Below, in pieces: positions 13,819 through 20,877 of a stretch of DNA of 30,413 bases. This DNA comes from a virus, in the IMG/VR virus record IMGVR_UViG_3300011013_000053, positions 1 to 30,413 of that record. One strand, 5' to 3'. The translations under genes and the position numbers were made by a program. Numbering within the stretch: the stretch's first letter is position 1; each line of letters opens with the position of its first letter. The notes under the pieces are model-generated. The model had not been told where the DNA came from. It searched no databases and saw only the letters and a program-made list of their open reading frames with translations.

Positions 13819-13836
13819 GGGCCGTTGTGCTTTTTT
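13796..13836 (+). promoter_or_regulatory. 11-bp inverted repeat with T-tract over a promoter
   Basis: CACAACGGCCC (13796-13806) and GGGCCGTTGTG (13819-13829) are perfect reverse complements with a 12-nt loop, followed by C and TTTTTT (13831-13836). On the plus strand this has the form of an intrinsic terminator, yet no plus-strand gene precedes it. The arms bracket the -35 of the leftward promoter, so an operator is equally possible. It could also be a terminator left from an ancestral gene order. Confidence 0.7.
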
Positions 13837-13935
13837 GTGTAAAAGGCCTAAAAGCAAAAACTGGCCCCCCCTAGTTGGTCTATATGGTGTATTTATTATT
13901 ATGAACAAAATAAACCGGTTACTACCCCCCTGTGG

Positions 13936-13971
13936 TGGTGGCTTTTGGCGTTTTGCACCAAAAAGCCCACC
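13936..13971. repeat. Imperfect hairpin in the divergent region
   Basis: GGTGGCTTTTGG pairs with CCAAAAAGCCCACC around a 9-nt loop, with two bulges. It lies between the outward promoters. The region also repeats C-runs at 13803-13809, 13865-13871 and 13924-13929, about 60 bp apart. No gene is supported between 13783 and 14031. Confidence 0.5.
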
Positions 13972-13995
13972 TCTAGTACATTTTTGTCCCATCTA

Positions 13996-14025
13996 TTGAC
14001 ACAGACTCCTTCAGTGTGCTATACT
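13996..14025 (+). promoter_or_regulatory. Consensus promoter, rightward arm of the divergent region
   Basis: TTGACA (13996-14001), an 18-nt spacer ending TGTGC, TATACT (14020-14025), six nt, ATG at 14032. It is built like the leftward promoter at 13789-13818 and should start the HNH, TerL-nuclease transcript. Confidence 0.85.
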
Positions 14026-14031
14026 TAGAGT

Positions 14032-14484
14032 ATGACTAAGGTAGAACACGAGAAGTGGCTTGACTGCTTAGACCTCGAACCGCACGAGCTGGTATGCATG
14101 CGCCGTTGGTGCGAGGAGGCCGAAAGGACTGGTAAGTGTGACCCACTCCGGTATCTCATCGAACACGCCAAGGCCAAGGTGCAGGAGGCCGCGACTCAGA
14201 AGCGCAAGGAGAGAAGCCGCCAACTTCGCACCGCAGCCAAGTCCATCCGCGAAGGGGCTAAAAGAGCTAAAGCTGTCGGCACGTATGAACCGAAGTCCAG
14301 TGCTACTCGGACAGGTAAGGCTTACATGGAGAAGTGGGGGATGACCCCGCCCTGCCAGCACTGCGGCACGACTGAGCACATGAGCATCGACCACATTATC
14401 CCTATCTCCAAGGGCGGCACCAACGCACTGGCTAACTTGCAGCCGCTGTGCCTGCCCTGTAATATAGCTAAGGGAGACAGGTAA
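14032..14484 (+). CDS. HNH endonuclease next to TerL nuclease gene
   Basis: 150 residues. A helical, basic N-terminal half (about 1-100) precedes a classical HNH domain with C108-x2-C111 (PPCQHCG), catalytic D120-H121 in IDHIIPISKGG, ANLQPLC, and C140-x2-C143-N144 (CLPCNIAKGDR). It is transcribed from a strong promoter with the ATG six nt after the -10, so probably leaderless. Its TAA is followed directly by the GTG of the TerL nuclease half, and AGGGAG inside its end serves as the ribosome site for that gene. The endonuclease is thus first gene of the packaging-nuclease transcript. Confidence 0.9.
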   Translation: MTKVEHEKWLDCLDLEPHELVCMRRWCEEAERTGKCDPLRYLIEHAKAKVQEAATQKRKERSRQLRTAAKSIREGAKRAKAVGTYEPKSSATRTGKAYMEKWGMTPPCQHCGTTEHMSIDHIIPISKGGTNALANLQPLCLPCNIAKGDR

Positions 14485-15243
14485 GTGGCTCGATTAAGTA
14501 AGGACATCGACCTCTGGGTCAAGTGGGATAAAACTGCTCTTGAGCGCAAGCGTTCTGAAATCGGTGGAAGGGAATTTGACCGAGGTTGGAGACAACGAGC
14601 TATCTCAGCCGACGACATGCTTATCCAGCCCGCTCACGTGGACGCCTGCAAGAACTTCGATGCAGAGCTACTCTACCCCGGCGACCCAGACTGTGAGATA
14701 TACAGCAAGGGCAAGTGGTCTACCTTCTTCGGAATTGACCTCGCAATCGCAGGCACCGAGCGCGGGGGTGACTACTTCGTCATTACGGTCATCGCCGTGG
14801 AACGCCCCAGCTTCAAGCGGCACATCGTAGGCGCGTACCGACAGCGAGGGCTGACCTTCAAGTCCCAGCTAGAGATGGTAGAGCAGTACGATGCGGCCTT
14901 CAACCCGACGCTTGTCTGCGTAGAGAACGTCGCCTATCAGGATGCGTTCGTTCAGGAGCTACAGAGGACGACCCCCATCCCCGTCCACCCGTTCGCTACC
15001 TCAGCTATCAACAAGCACAGCCTTGAGAGCGGCCTCCCCCGGCTGGCCGTGGAAATTGAGCAAGCCCGCTGGAGCATCCCGTGGGCTGAGGGCAAGACTA
15101 GAGACACGATGAGGATACTCACCGATGAGATGGTCAACTACGGCATCGCCCGGCACGACGATATGCTGATGAGTCTGTTCTTCGCCCGGATAGCAGCTAC
15201 GCAGGTCAAAGTATCCACCAAGAAGCGCGTGAGAGTGATATAA
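14485..15243 (+). CDS. Terminase large subunit, nuclease half
   Basis: 252 residues from a GTG directly after the HNH stop. The RNase-H-fold nuclease of TerL is clear: catalytic D85 in FFGIDLAIAG, E147 in VCVENVAYQ, and D225/D226 in RHDDMLMSLFFA. Residues about 15-50 (KTALERKRSEIGGREFDRGW, then DDMLIQP) match the linker that normally joins ATPase to nuclease in intact TerL. No Walker motifs are present, so this is only the C-terminal half; the ATPase half is on the other strand at 10314-12230. It would cut concatemeric DNA during packaging. The portal gene follows after 61 bp, the usual order. Confidence 0.92.
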   Translation: MARLSKDIDLWVKWDKTALERKRSEIGGREFDRGWRQRAISADDMLIQPAHVDACKNFDAELLYPGDPDCEIYSKGKWSTFFGIDLAIAGTERGGDYFVITVIAVERPSFKRHIVGAYRQRGLTFKSQLEMVEQYDAAFNPTLVCVENVAYQDAFVQELQRTTPIPVHPFATSAINKHSLESGLPRLAVEIEQARWSIPWAEGKTRDTMRILTDEMVNYGIARHDDMLMSLFFARIAATQVKVSTKKRVRVI

Positions 15244-15258
15244 AAGCCCTAAAAACCA

Positions 15259-15267
15259 TGATATAAT
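15259..15267 (+). promoter_or_regulatory. Extended -10 promoter before portal
   Basis: TGA-TATAAT preceded by TAAAAACCA and followed by AGACGTATAG. The same arrangement recurs before the protease, capsid and 20124 genes. Confidence 0.65.
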
Positions 15268-15304
15268 AGACGTATAGATTAGAATCTTGGAGGATTATAG
15301 CTAA

Positions 15305-16708
15305 ATGGCGTTTATCGACCGGATAAAGAAGGCAACGGGCATAGGACTAGCAGAGAGAAGCATAACCTCTATCGACACTGAGGAGAAAGCCTCGGCTGCT
15401 GCACCTCTTATCCACGAGGATACGAACCACGGAGCCAGCAATATCTTCCAGCCACCCTCCTCAGGACAGGGATATGGTGACCTAGGCATCCAAGGCGACC
15501 AGAGTCACACCGACATGCTCGGGCAATACGCTCGCAGCCTCTGGGTTTACATCGCCATCAACCGCATCACGAACGCCTTGAATCAGATTTCCCTAAGAGT
15601 AGTAGACAAGCGCAAGAAAGGGAAAGCCAACGACGAGGTCAAAATAGGCCAAGGACTCGTTAAGCTCCTTGAGCAGCCCAACCCTCACACTACCCGCGTC
15701 GAGTTTCTTGAGACCATCATCCAGCACCTCTTACTTACGGGCAACGCCTTCATCGAGAAAGCCGAGACCGATAGCCGAGGCCGACCCAAAGAGCTCTACA
15801 TCCTCAACCCCAAGAACATGGTCGTCGTGCCTGACCGCAAGCACTTCATCAAGGGCTACCGTTACGTAGTCAACGACAAGACCATCTCCTTCCCGAAGCA
15901 GAGCATCATCCACATCAAGCTGCCCGACCCCCGCGGAGAGAGCAGATACGGCCTGTCACCTATACAAGCAGCCCGTAGCATGATTAACACTGACCACCAA
16001 GCAAGAAGCTGGAACACGTCGTACTTCAACAACGCGACGTGGCCGTCCGGTATCATCACCTCAGAGGAGGCAATGAGCGAGACCGAGTTCAGGCGAATGA
16101 AACGCGAGCTACGCCAGAACTACGAGGGCACCAGCAAGGTTGGTAAGGTATTGGTCTTAGAGGGAGGTTTGAACTGGCAACAGACGACCCCGAACCCCAA
16201 AGACCTCGACTGGCTGAACACCCTGAAGAATGCACGCGAAGAGATACTGTCTCTGTTTGGCGTACCCCCCTCAATCGCAGGCGTGTTCAACCAAGAGTCC
16301 AGCAGCGGAAGAAGTGCTGGCGTTAGAGACCAGAGCATGCAGTTCTGGACTAATACTGTCAACCCTCTCCTAGAGCGCGTGTTGGTTAGACTCAATTTGG
16401 AGTTGGCTGACCTGTTCAGTGAGAACTACGAGATAGTAGGTGACACCGACAAGATTCCTGCCCTCAAGGATACTGTGGAGATGCAGTTGGGTAAGGCCGA
16501 GGCTTTCAAGACGCTGGTAGACGCTGGCTGGCCGCCCAACGATGCGCTGGCTGAGTTCTACCCCTCAGTGAAACCCTTTGAACACGGAGACAACCCCCTG
16601 CCTGCGCTCAACTTCAAAGGTGAGGTCGATGCTGCCGCCGAGACTGCCGCTAATGTTGCGGCTGCTGCGACTGAGAAGCCTAAGAAGGACGCTAATGGAA
16701 ACAAGTAG
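15305..16708 (+). CDS. HK97-family portal protein
   Basis: 467 residues, normal for the family. Portal rings sit at one head vertex and pass DNA. Family features include YARSLWVYIAINRITNALNQ (about 75-94), the LLEQPNPHTTRVEFLETI block, GNAFIEK, the LYILNPKNMVVVPD strand set, RYGLSPIQAARSMI and LFGVPPSIAGVF near residue 320. The C-terminus is Ala/Lys-rich. GGAGG lies upstream of the ATG with a rather long spacer. The gene lies right after the TerL nuclease half and overlaps the next gene by 14 nt. Confidence 0.95.
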   Translation: MAFIDRIKKATGIGLAERSITSIDTEEKASAAAPLIHEDTNHGASNIFQPPSSGQGYGDLGIQGDQSHTDMLGQYARSLWVYIAINRITNALNQISLRVVDKRKKGKANDEVKIGQGLVKLLEQPNPHTTRVEFLETIIQHLLLTGNAFIEKAETDSRGRPKELYILNPKNMVVVPDRKHFIKGYRYVVNDKTISFPKQSIIHIKLPDPRGESRYGLSPIQAARSMINTDHQARSWNTSYFNNATWPSGIITSEEAMSETEFRRMKRELRQNYEGTSKVGKVLVLEGGLNWQQTTPNPKDLDWLNTLKNAREEILSLFGVPPSIAGVFNQESSSGRSAGVRDQSMQFWTNTVNPLLERVLVRLNLELADLFSENYEIVGDTDKIPALKDTVEMQLGKAEAFKTLVDAGWPPNDALAEFYPSVKPFEHGDNPLPALNFKGEVDAAAETAANVAAAATEKPKKDANGNK

Positions 16709-17234
16709 TGTCCTCATCCTTGCGATAGCGGGAGTAATTCTTAAAGAACTCATCTCTACCTTCTGGGGTAATAGGGACAGGAATAGCAAAGCCCAGTATG
16801 AGAAGCTCATCAAGGGCTGTGACACTATCCTCAAACAGGTTACAACTAACGCCGAGCAGGTTAAAGCTGCCCAAAACGCCCTCATCAGTATCACCCAGAA
16901 CCAAGTGACGGAAGCCCGTAGTAGCGCAGAATGTCAGGTGAAGATAACTGAGATTCACACCGCTACCGCCAAGATAGCGAAGTTAGAGGCAGACACCCGC
17001 ACTCTCCGTGCCTCTGTGTACGAGACACTGGAACTGAGCAAAGAGCTACTCACAATGCACAAGAAGGTAGACAACGACGGCATAGAGGTGTGGTATTCTG
17101 CTCCCTACTACACCATCCACGAAAAGAGCATCGCAGCATTGAAAGAGTGCATAAAAGACCTTGACGGCAAGGTAGAGCAGATAGAACGACAAGTGGCAAT
17201 CCTCACTCAGCAATACCGAAAGTCCAAGAAGTAG
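16695..17234 (+). CDS. N-terminally anchored coiled-coil protein
   Basis: 179 residues from the ATG at 16695, where AGAAGGA lies 5 nt upstream. The longer frame from 16578 runs through portal sequence and is rejected. A single hydrophobic segment (residues about 4-20, SSVLILAIAGVILKELI) is followed by a long helical, coiled-coil-like region (about 30-175, many Lys/Glu/Gln/Ile) with a short break near WYSAPYYTIHE. Position between portal and prohead protease is odd for a membrane protein. It could be a scaffold-like, injection or membrane factor. No family is recognised. Confidence 0.65.
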   Translation: METSSVLILAIAGVILKELISTFWGNRDRNSKAQYEKLIKGCDTILKQVTTNAEQVKAAQNALISITQNQVTEARSSAECQVKITEIHTATAKIAKLEADTRTLRASVYETLELSKELLTMHKKVDNDGIEVWYSAPYYTIHEKSIAALKECIKDLDGKVEQIERQVAILTQQYRKSKK

Positions 17235-17260
17235 GGAAATGCAAAAACTGCACTTTTCTG

Positions 17261-17269
17261 TGCTATAAT
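17261..17269 (+). promoter_or_regulatory. Extended -10 promoter before prohead protease
   Basis: TGC-TATAAT. The 18 nt upstream, AAAAACTGCACTTTTCTG, closely resemble those before the capsid promoter at 18425. Confidence 0.7.
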
Positions 17270-17304
17270 AATAGTACAGGCCAATGGCCAAGGAGGATTT
17301 TAGA

Positions 17305-18282
17305 ATGGTAGACTTTGAGACTAAAGCAGGGAAGATTATGTCGATTGGCGACGTAACCATCAAATCTTCCAAGGACGGCAAACGACTTATTAAGGGCCTA
17401 GCTAACGCGAACACGGTTGACAGAAGCAACCAACGCATCGAGCCTACGGCCTTCGCCGCGAGCATGACTCGCTTCATGTCCAACCCGGTTATGTTCCTTA
17501 ACCACTCGTGGAACATCCCGGTAGGTAAGGTAGTAGACTTCTCTATCACACCCGAAGGACTGGAGATAACCGGCGAGATAGGAGAGGGTTGGGCAGAAGC
17601 CGACCTGACATGGTCAATGATAGAGGGCGGTGCCATTCGCGCCTTCTCAGTTGGCCTTCGCCCAGAAGAGATTGAAGAGGACGACAAGGGTGTCGAAATC
17701 ATCACCTCGGCTGAGCTGCTAGAGGTCTCGGTTGTGGGAATCCCCATGAACGCCGAGAGCCTGTTTGACATCGCTGGAGACGGTAGCCTGAAAGGCATCC
17801 GTGTCGTTGTTGACGAAAAGGAGATGACCTACGAAGAGCTTTGCAAGAGCAATGAGCCTGCGAAGATTGACATGGTCGTGACCGAAGAAGCTGCGGAAGC
17901 AGTAGAGGAGAAATCTGTGGAAACTACAGAAGAGACTCTCGAAGTTATCGAAGACGAAGTCGAAGTCAAAGTCGAAGAGACCGAGGAAGTTGAGCTTAAG
18001 GAAGAGGAGACCGAAGAGGTCGAGTTGGAGCTTAAGGAAGAGACTACCGAAGTTGAGCTAGACAGCGATGAGATAGAGTTGAAGGAAGAAGTAGACACTG
18101 ACGCCCTTTTGGCCAAACAGGAAGTCATGGTAGGCCTCGTACAAGAAGCCACTGACAAACTGTCCAGCCTGAACGACGAAGTGGAGACCCTGAAGGCCGA
18201 GAATCTCAACCTTCAAGAGGCACTCAAAACCTTCATCAGCGATTCGATAGCCTCGGCATCTAAGTCACTATTCAGGCGATAG
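17305..18282 (+). CDS. Prohead protease (S78-like) with acidic scaffold-like tail
   Basis: 325 residues from the ATG at 17305, which has GGAGG 8 nt upstream; the ATG at 17284 lies before that site and is rejected. Residues 1-155 form an HK97-type prohead protease: GLANANTVDRSNQRI, catalytic H67 in MFLNHSWNIPVG, S115 in IRAFSVGLRP, and the SAELLEVSVVGIPMNAESL block with E140. Residues about 193-275 are an extremely Glu/Val-rich stretch with repeated EEVEL and KEET units, followed by a coiled coil. The tail probably acts as a scaffold removed during maturation. Capsid protein follows, as usual. Confidence 0.9.
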   Translation: MVDFETKAGKIMSIGDVTIKSSKDGKRLIKGLANANTVDRSNQRIEPTAFAASMTRFMSNPVMFLNHSWNIPVGKVVDFSITPEGLEITGEIGEGWAEADLTWSMIEGGAIRAFSVGLRPEEIEEDDKGVEIITSAELLEVSVVGIPMNAESLFDIAGDGSLKGIRVVVDEKEMTYEELCKSNEPAKIDMVVTEEAAEAVEEKSVETTEETLEVIEDEVEVKVEETEEVELKEEETEEVELELKEETTEVELDSDEIELKEEVDTDALLAKQEVMVGLVQEATDKLSSLNDEVETLKAENLNLQEALKTFISDSIASASKSLFRR

Positions 18283-18326
18283 AATAAATCTGTACATTTT
18301 TGTACGGTTCCTGATAATTGTCTGAC

Positions 18327-18356
18327 ATTCCATGAGATTCCATGACATTCCATGAG
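18327..18356. repeat. Three 10-bp-phased ATTCCATGA repeats
   Basis: ATTCCATGA occurs at 18327, 18337 and 18347, exactly 10 bp apart, so the copies lie on one face of the helix. A small inverted repeat GTACA-TTTT-TGTAC lies at 18292-18305. Both are in the 219-bp gap before the capsid gene. A regulator-binding site is possible. Nothing in the gap looks like a gene. Confidence 0.7.
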
Positions 18357-18424
18357 AAGCAGGGGAGCTGTTCTTACTCGACGAGAGTCCTAAATAAGGT
18401 AGTTGTAAAAAACGCTATTTTCTA

Positions 18425-18433
18425 TGCTACAAT
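18425..18433 (+). promoter_or_regulatory. Extended -10 promoter before major capsid gene
   Basis: TGC-TACAAT, preceded by AAAAAACGCTATTTTCTA and followed by GAACGTATAGG. The leader to the ATG is 68 nt and ends with AGGAGA. Confidence 0.7.
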
Positions 18434-18501
18434 GAACGTATAGGACATTCGTCCTTGGTTTGTTTGATTGACAAATCTAATTCAAAGGAGAATTATCTAA
18501 A

Positions 18502-19962
18502 ATGGATACAGTAGATAAGTCTGACGACGTGCAAGCGACTGACGACAAAATCGAAGTTGACGTCAAATCTGGTGACACCTTCTCTGAGTTGGCCAAGGAA
18601 GTGAAAGCACTTCGTGAAGCCGCTGAGAGCGCTGATGCCCGTGCGAAAGAGACTTCGGAGTACAAAGAAAAGACTGATGCCATGACTTCTGAGATTGAGG
18701 CTCTGCGCAAGCAGTTGACTCGCGAGACCAAGACCGCCCGTCAGGGTGAGTTCGAGGTCACAGACTCGGATGTCAATATTCCGTCTTACACTGGCAAGCA
18801 GCTCGATAGGCTCTTCACACTCAAGGCTCAGGCCGGAAGTGACGTGGAGCGTATGCAAGAGGGCAACGACATGCTTTACATAGCCAACACGATTCTCGGT
18901 GGAAATGCGATGAAGCATGCCGAAATCGCTGACTATGTGGGCGAGCAGTACCCTGAGCTGGCGAAAGCTATGGATACCGGAGACAGCACTCAGGACGTTA
19001 CGACGTCTACAGGCTGGATTCCCACTGGCTTTTCAGCCAGTATGGTGGAAGCCGTGAGGTTGCAGCTTAACGTTGCTAACCTGCATGGTCGTTTCAGCAT
19101 GCCCACGAACCCGTACAAGCTGCCCATCGAAGGTGCTGACATCAACGCCTACGTTGTGAGCGAAGCGACTACGGACATCGCAGACCACACTGAGTACGTG
19201 ACTGCCCAGACATCCGACACAAGCAACGTAGTGTTCAACGCCAAGAAGATTGGCGTTCGCACCGTGGTTTCGACCGAGATGACTGAGGATAGTATCGTTC
19301 CTGTGCTGCCTTACGTTCGTGACAAGATAGCGCTGGCGCTGGCCGAAGCTCAGGAGAACGTCCTGATAAACGGTGACCTCCGAACCTCGGGAACCACTAA
19401 CCTTAGTGGTCTCACGTACGCTTCGGGTGGACAGCTTCAGGCGTGGGATGGCTACAGGCGTATGGCTCAGATAAGTGGCACGACCACTGACTTGAGCGGC
19501 ACGTTCTCGTTGGCTAACCTGCGTAAGCTGCGGACTGCAATGGGTAAGTACGGTGTTTCGACCCGTAACTTGGCCTTCGTGGTTGGCATCAACGCATACC
19601 ACACCCTTCTGGACTTAACGGAAGTCGTGACTGTTGATAAAATCGGCAGCCGCGCTACTATCCTCGACGGCCAGATGGGCAGCATCGACGGCATCCCCAT
19701 TCTCATCTCGGAATTCGTTAGCGAAGACTTGGATGCGGTTGGTGAGTCTGAAGGTGGTGGGGGTGGAACCACAGAGATTCTGTGTGTCCGCACCGACGCG
19801 ATGCGCTTCGGCGATAGGCGTGGCATCACGCTGAAGAGTCGTGAACAGATAGAAACCGACCAAAATGTGGTGGTGGCTTTACAGCGCCTCGACTTTAAGG
19901 CCGTTCAGAGCACTAGTGATTCGATTGTGTCGGCTGGTGTTGGAGTTGCTCTGAAGGCGTAA
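18502..19962 (+). CDS. HK97-fold major capsid protein
   Basis: 486 residues. Residues about 1-115 form a coiled-coil delta-domain-like region (FSELAKEVKALREAAESADA), likely removed by the protease. The rest follows the HK97 capsid order: GWIPTGFSASMVEAVRLQL, the N-arm and E-loop strands (NPYKLPIEG through VVFNAKKIGVRTVVSTEMTED), the spine helix YVRDKIALALAEAQENVLING, then the P-domain with LRKLRTAMGKYG, AFVVGINAYHTLLDL, GSIDGIPILISEFV, and RGITLKSREQIETDQNVVVA near the end. A Gly run (SEGGGGGTTE) marks a surface loop. Shine-Dalgarno AGGAGA precedes the ATG, and a terminator follows. Confidence 0.93.
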   Translation: MDTVDKSDDVQATDDKIEVDVKSGDTFSELAKEVKALREAAESADARAKETSEYKEKTDAMTSEIEALRKQLTRETKTARQGEFEVTDSDVNIPSYTGKQLDRLFTLKAQAGSDVERMQEGNDMLYIANTILGGNAMKHAEIADYVGEQYPELAKAMDTGDSTQDVTTSTGWIPTGFSASMVEAVRLQLNVANLHGRFSMPTNPYKLPIEGADINAYVVSEATTDIADHTEYVTAQTSDTSNVVFNAKKIGVRTVVSTEMTEDSIVPVLPYVRDKIALALAEAQENVLINGDLRTSGTTNLSGLTYASGGQLQAWDGYRRMAQISGTTTDLSGTFSLANLRKLRTAMGKYGVSTRNLAFVVGINAYHTLLDLTEVVTVDKIGSRATILDGQMGSIDGIPILISEFVSEDLDAVGESEGGGGGTTEILCVRTDAMRFGDRRGITLKSREQIETDQNVVVALQRLDFKAVQSTSDSIVSAGVGVALKA

Positions 19963-19990
19963 GCTAGAAGAACAATGTTCTATTACCTCG

Positions 19991-20022
19991 GCCCCTCGGA
20001 GAGCAATCTCCGGGGGGCTTTT
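19991..20022 (+). terminator. Intrinsic terminator after capsid gene
   Basis: GCCCCTCGGAGA and TCTCCGGGGGGC form a 12-bp stem (one G-U pair) around a GCAA tetraloop, followed by TTTT. It sits 28 nt after the capsid stop and before a new promoter. Confidence 0.9.
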
Positions 20023-20060
20023 GCGTTTGGGACAATTACTAACTAAACCGTCAAAAACCA

Positions 20061-20069
20061 TGCTATAAT
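20061..20069 (+). promoter_or_regulatory. Extended -10 promoter before 20124 gene
   Basis: TGC-TATAAT preceded by TCAAAAACCA and followed by GAACATAGG, matching the other late promoters. Confidence 0.7.
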
Positions 20070-20123
20070 GAACATAGGTGGAACGTATAGTCCCACCTCA
20101 ATTTATTTAGGAGAAATAATAGC

Positions 20124-20732
20124 ATGGCTAATAATGCCCCCAGTACACAGTTTATGCAGATACCCACCTCGGGCGCGACCACAACCGTGGACACCCCCGG
20201 CGAGCGTATCGCCATTGTTGGAACCACTCTGGCCACCAACAACGGCACGACCGACACACAAATTACCCCTTGGGATTTCGGCACAGTCGATATCTCAGCA
20301 GGAGCCGCTAACTCAGCGGTCTTCAACCTTATCTGGACGGTCACTGCCGACAACGGCAACACGACCGCTGACAACTTTCGCTTCTGGATGTCCAACGATG
20401 GATTCGCTAGTACGACAGACCTAAAATACGCCTGTCTCTCTGGCCCTGAAATCAACACGACTACAGACTCTAACATCGACGCGGTTTACGTGGCGAGTGC
20501 TACCACTGGTAGTTACACGTACCGAACCTCGAACGACGAAGGTGAAGGCGAACCTACCGTGAACTTGGCTGCCGCAGACGATACTAACAGCTTGTCCCTG
20601 TCCTCAGGTTCGACTGATGGTATCCATATTGCAGCTTACTTTGCGGTGGTTGACGAGGAAAAGACAGGTACTTATCAAGGCACGACGGCTGGTTACGAGC
20701 TACAGTGCAGTTTGAAGTTCGACTTCAGCTAA
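20124..20732 (+). CDS. Putative virion protein, beta-rich
   Basis: 202 residues, with AGGAGAA before the ATG. The composition is Thr/Ser/Ala/Asp-rich with alternating hydrophobic residues, typical of beta-sandwich virion proteins (AIVGTTLATNNGTTDTQI, then FNLIWTVTADNGNTTADNF). Position right after the capsid gene, between its own promoter and a strong hairpin, suggests an abundant head decoration or similar structural protein, but no family is recognised. Confidence 0.65.
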   Translation: MANNAPSTQFMQIPTSGATTTVDTPGERIAIVGTTLATNNGTTDTQITPWDFGTVDISAGAANSAVFNLIWTVTADNGNTTADNFRFWMSNDGFASTTDLKYACLSGPEINTTTDSNIDAVYVASATTGSYTYRTSNDEGEGEPTVNLAAADDTNSLSLSSGSTDGIHIAAYFAVVDEEKTGTYQGTTAGYELQCSLKFDFS

Positions 20733-20779
20733 CCTCGAAATCTACCTTGGGCCTTGGCCTCCAAAAGAGGCGACTGCTC

Positions 20780-20820
20780 TTAGCCCTCCTCTTCCGGTAA
20801 TACCGGGGGAGGGGGGCTAA
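20780..20820 (+). terminator. Long hairpin after 20124 gene
   Basis: TTAGCCCTCCTCTTCCGGT (20780-20798) pairs with ACCGGGGGAGGGGGGCTAA (20802-20820) over 19 positions, three of them G-U, with a 3-nt loop. All three departures from Watson-Crick pairing are G-U on the plus-strand RNA, which indicates an RNA structure read in that direction. Only a weak T-run (ATTCT) follows. It is probably a terminator or mRNA-end structure. Confidence 0.7.
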
Positions 20821-20836
20821 ATTCTACGTAAAACCG

Positions 20837-20845
20837 TGCTATACT
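20837..20845 (+). promoter_or_regulatory. Extended -10 promoter before 20878 gene
   Basis: TGC-TATACT preceded by GTAAAACCG, 32 nt before the ATG, with AAGGAGG in between. Confidence 0.65.
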
Positions 20846-20877
20846 GGTAGTACTGACTACATTTAAGGAGGATACCA

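Noticed and set aside
13796-13836. Inverted repeat as a working terminator of a plus-strand transcript
   Set aside because: No plus-strand gene lies upstream that it could terminate; it is kept as an ambiguous regulatory feature instead.
13783-13992. 70-residue N-terminal extension of the HNH gene at 12928
   Set aside because: It spans the promoter, inverted repeat and C-runs; the ATG six nt after TATACT is a better start and the extension is low complexity.
16578-16694. Upstream extension of the coiled-coil gene into the portal gene
   Set aside because: It reads Arg/Leu/Ser-rich shadow sequence of portal; the inner ATG has a good ribosome site and starts at a membrane segment.
17046-18209. 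Minus-strand frames opposite the coiled-coil and protease genes
   Set aside because: They are antisense to well-supported genes; the Ser-rich one is the complement of the Glu-rich protease tail.
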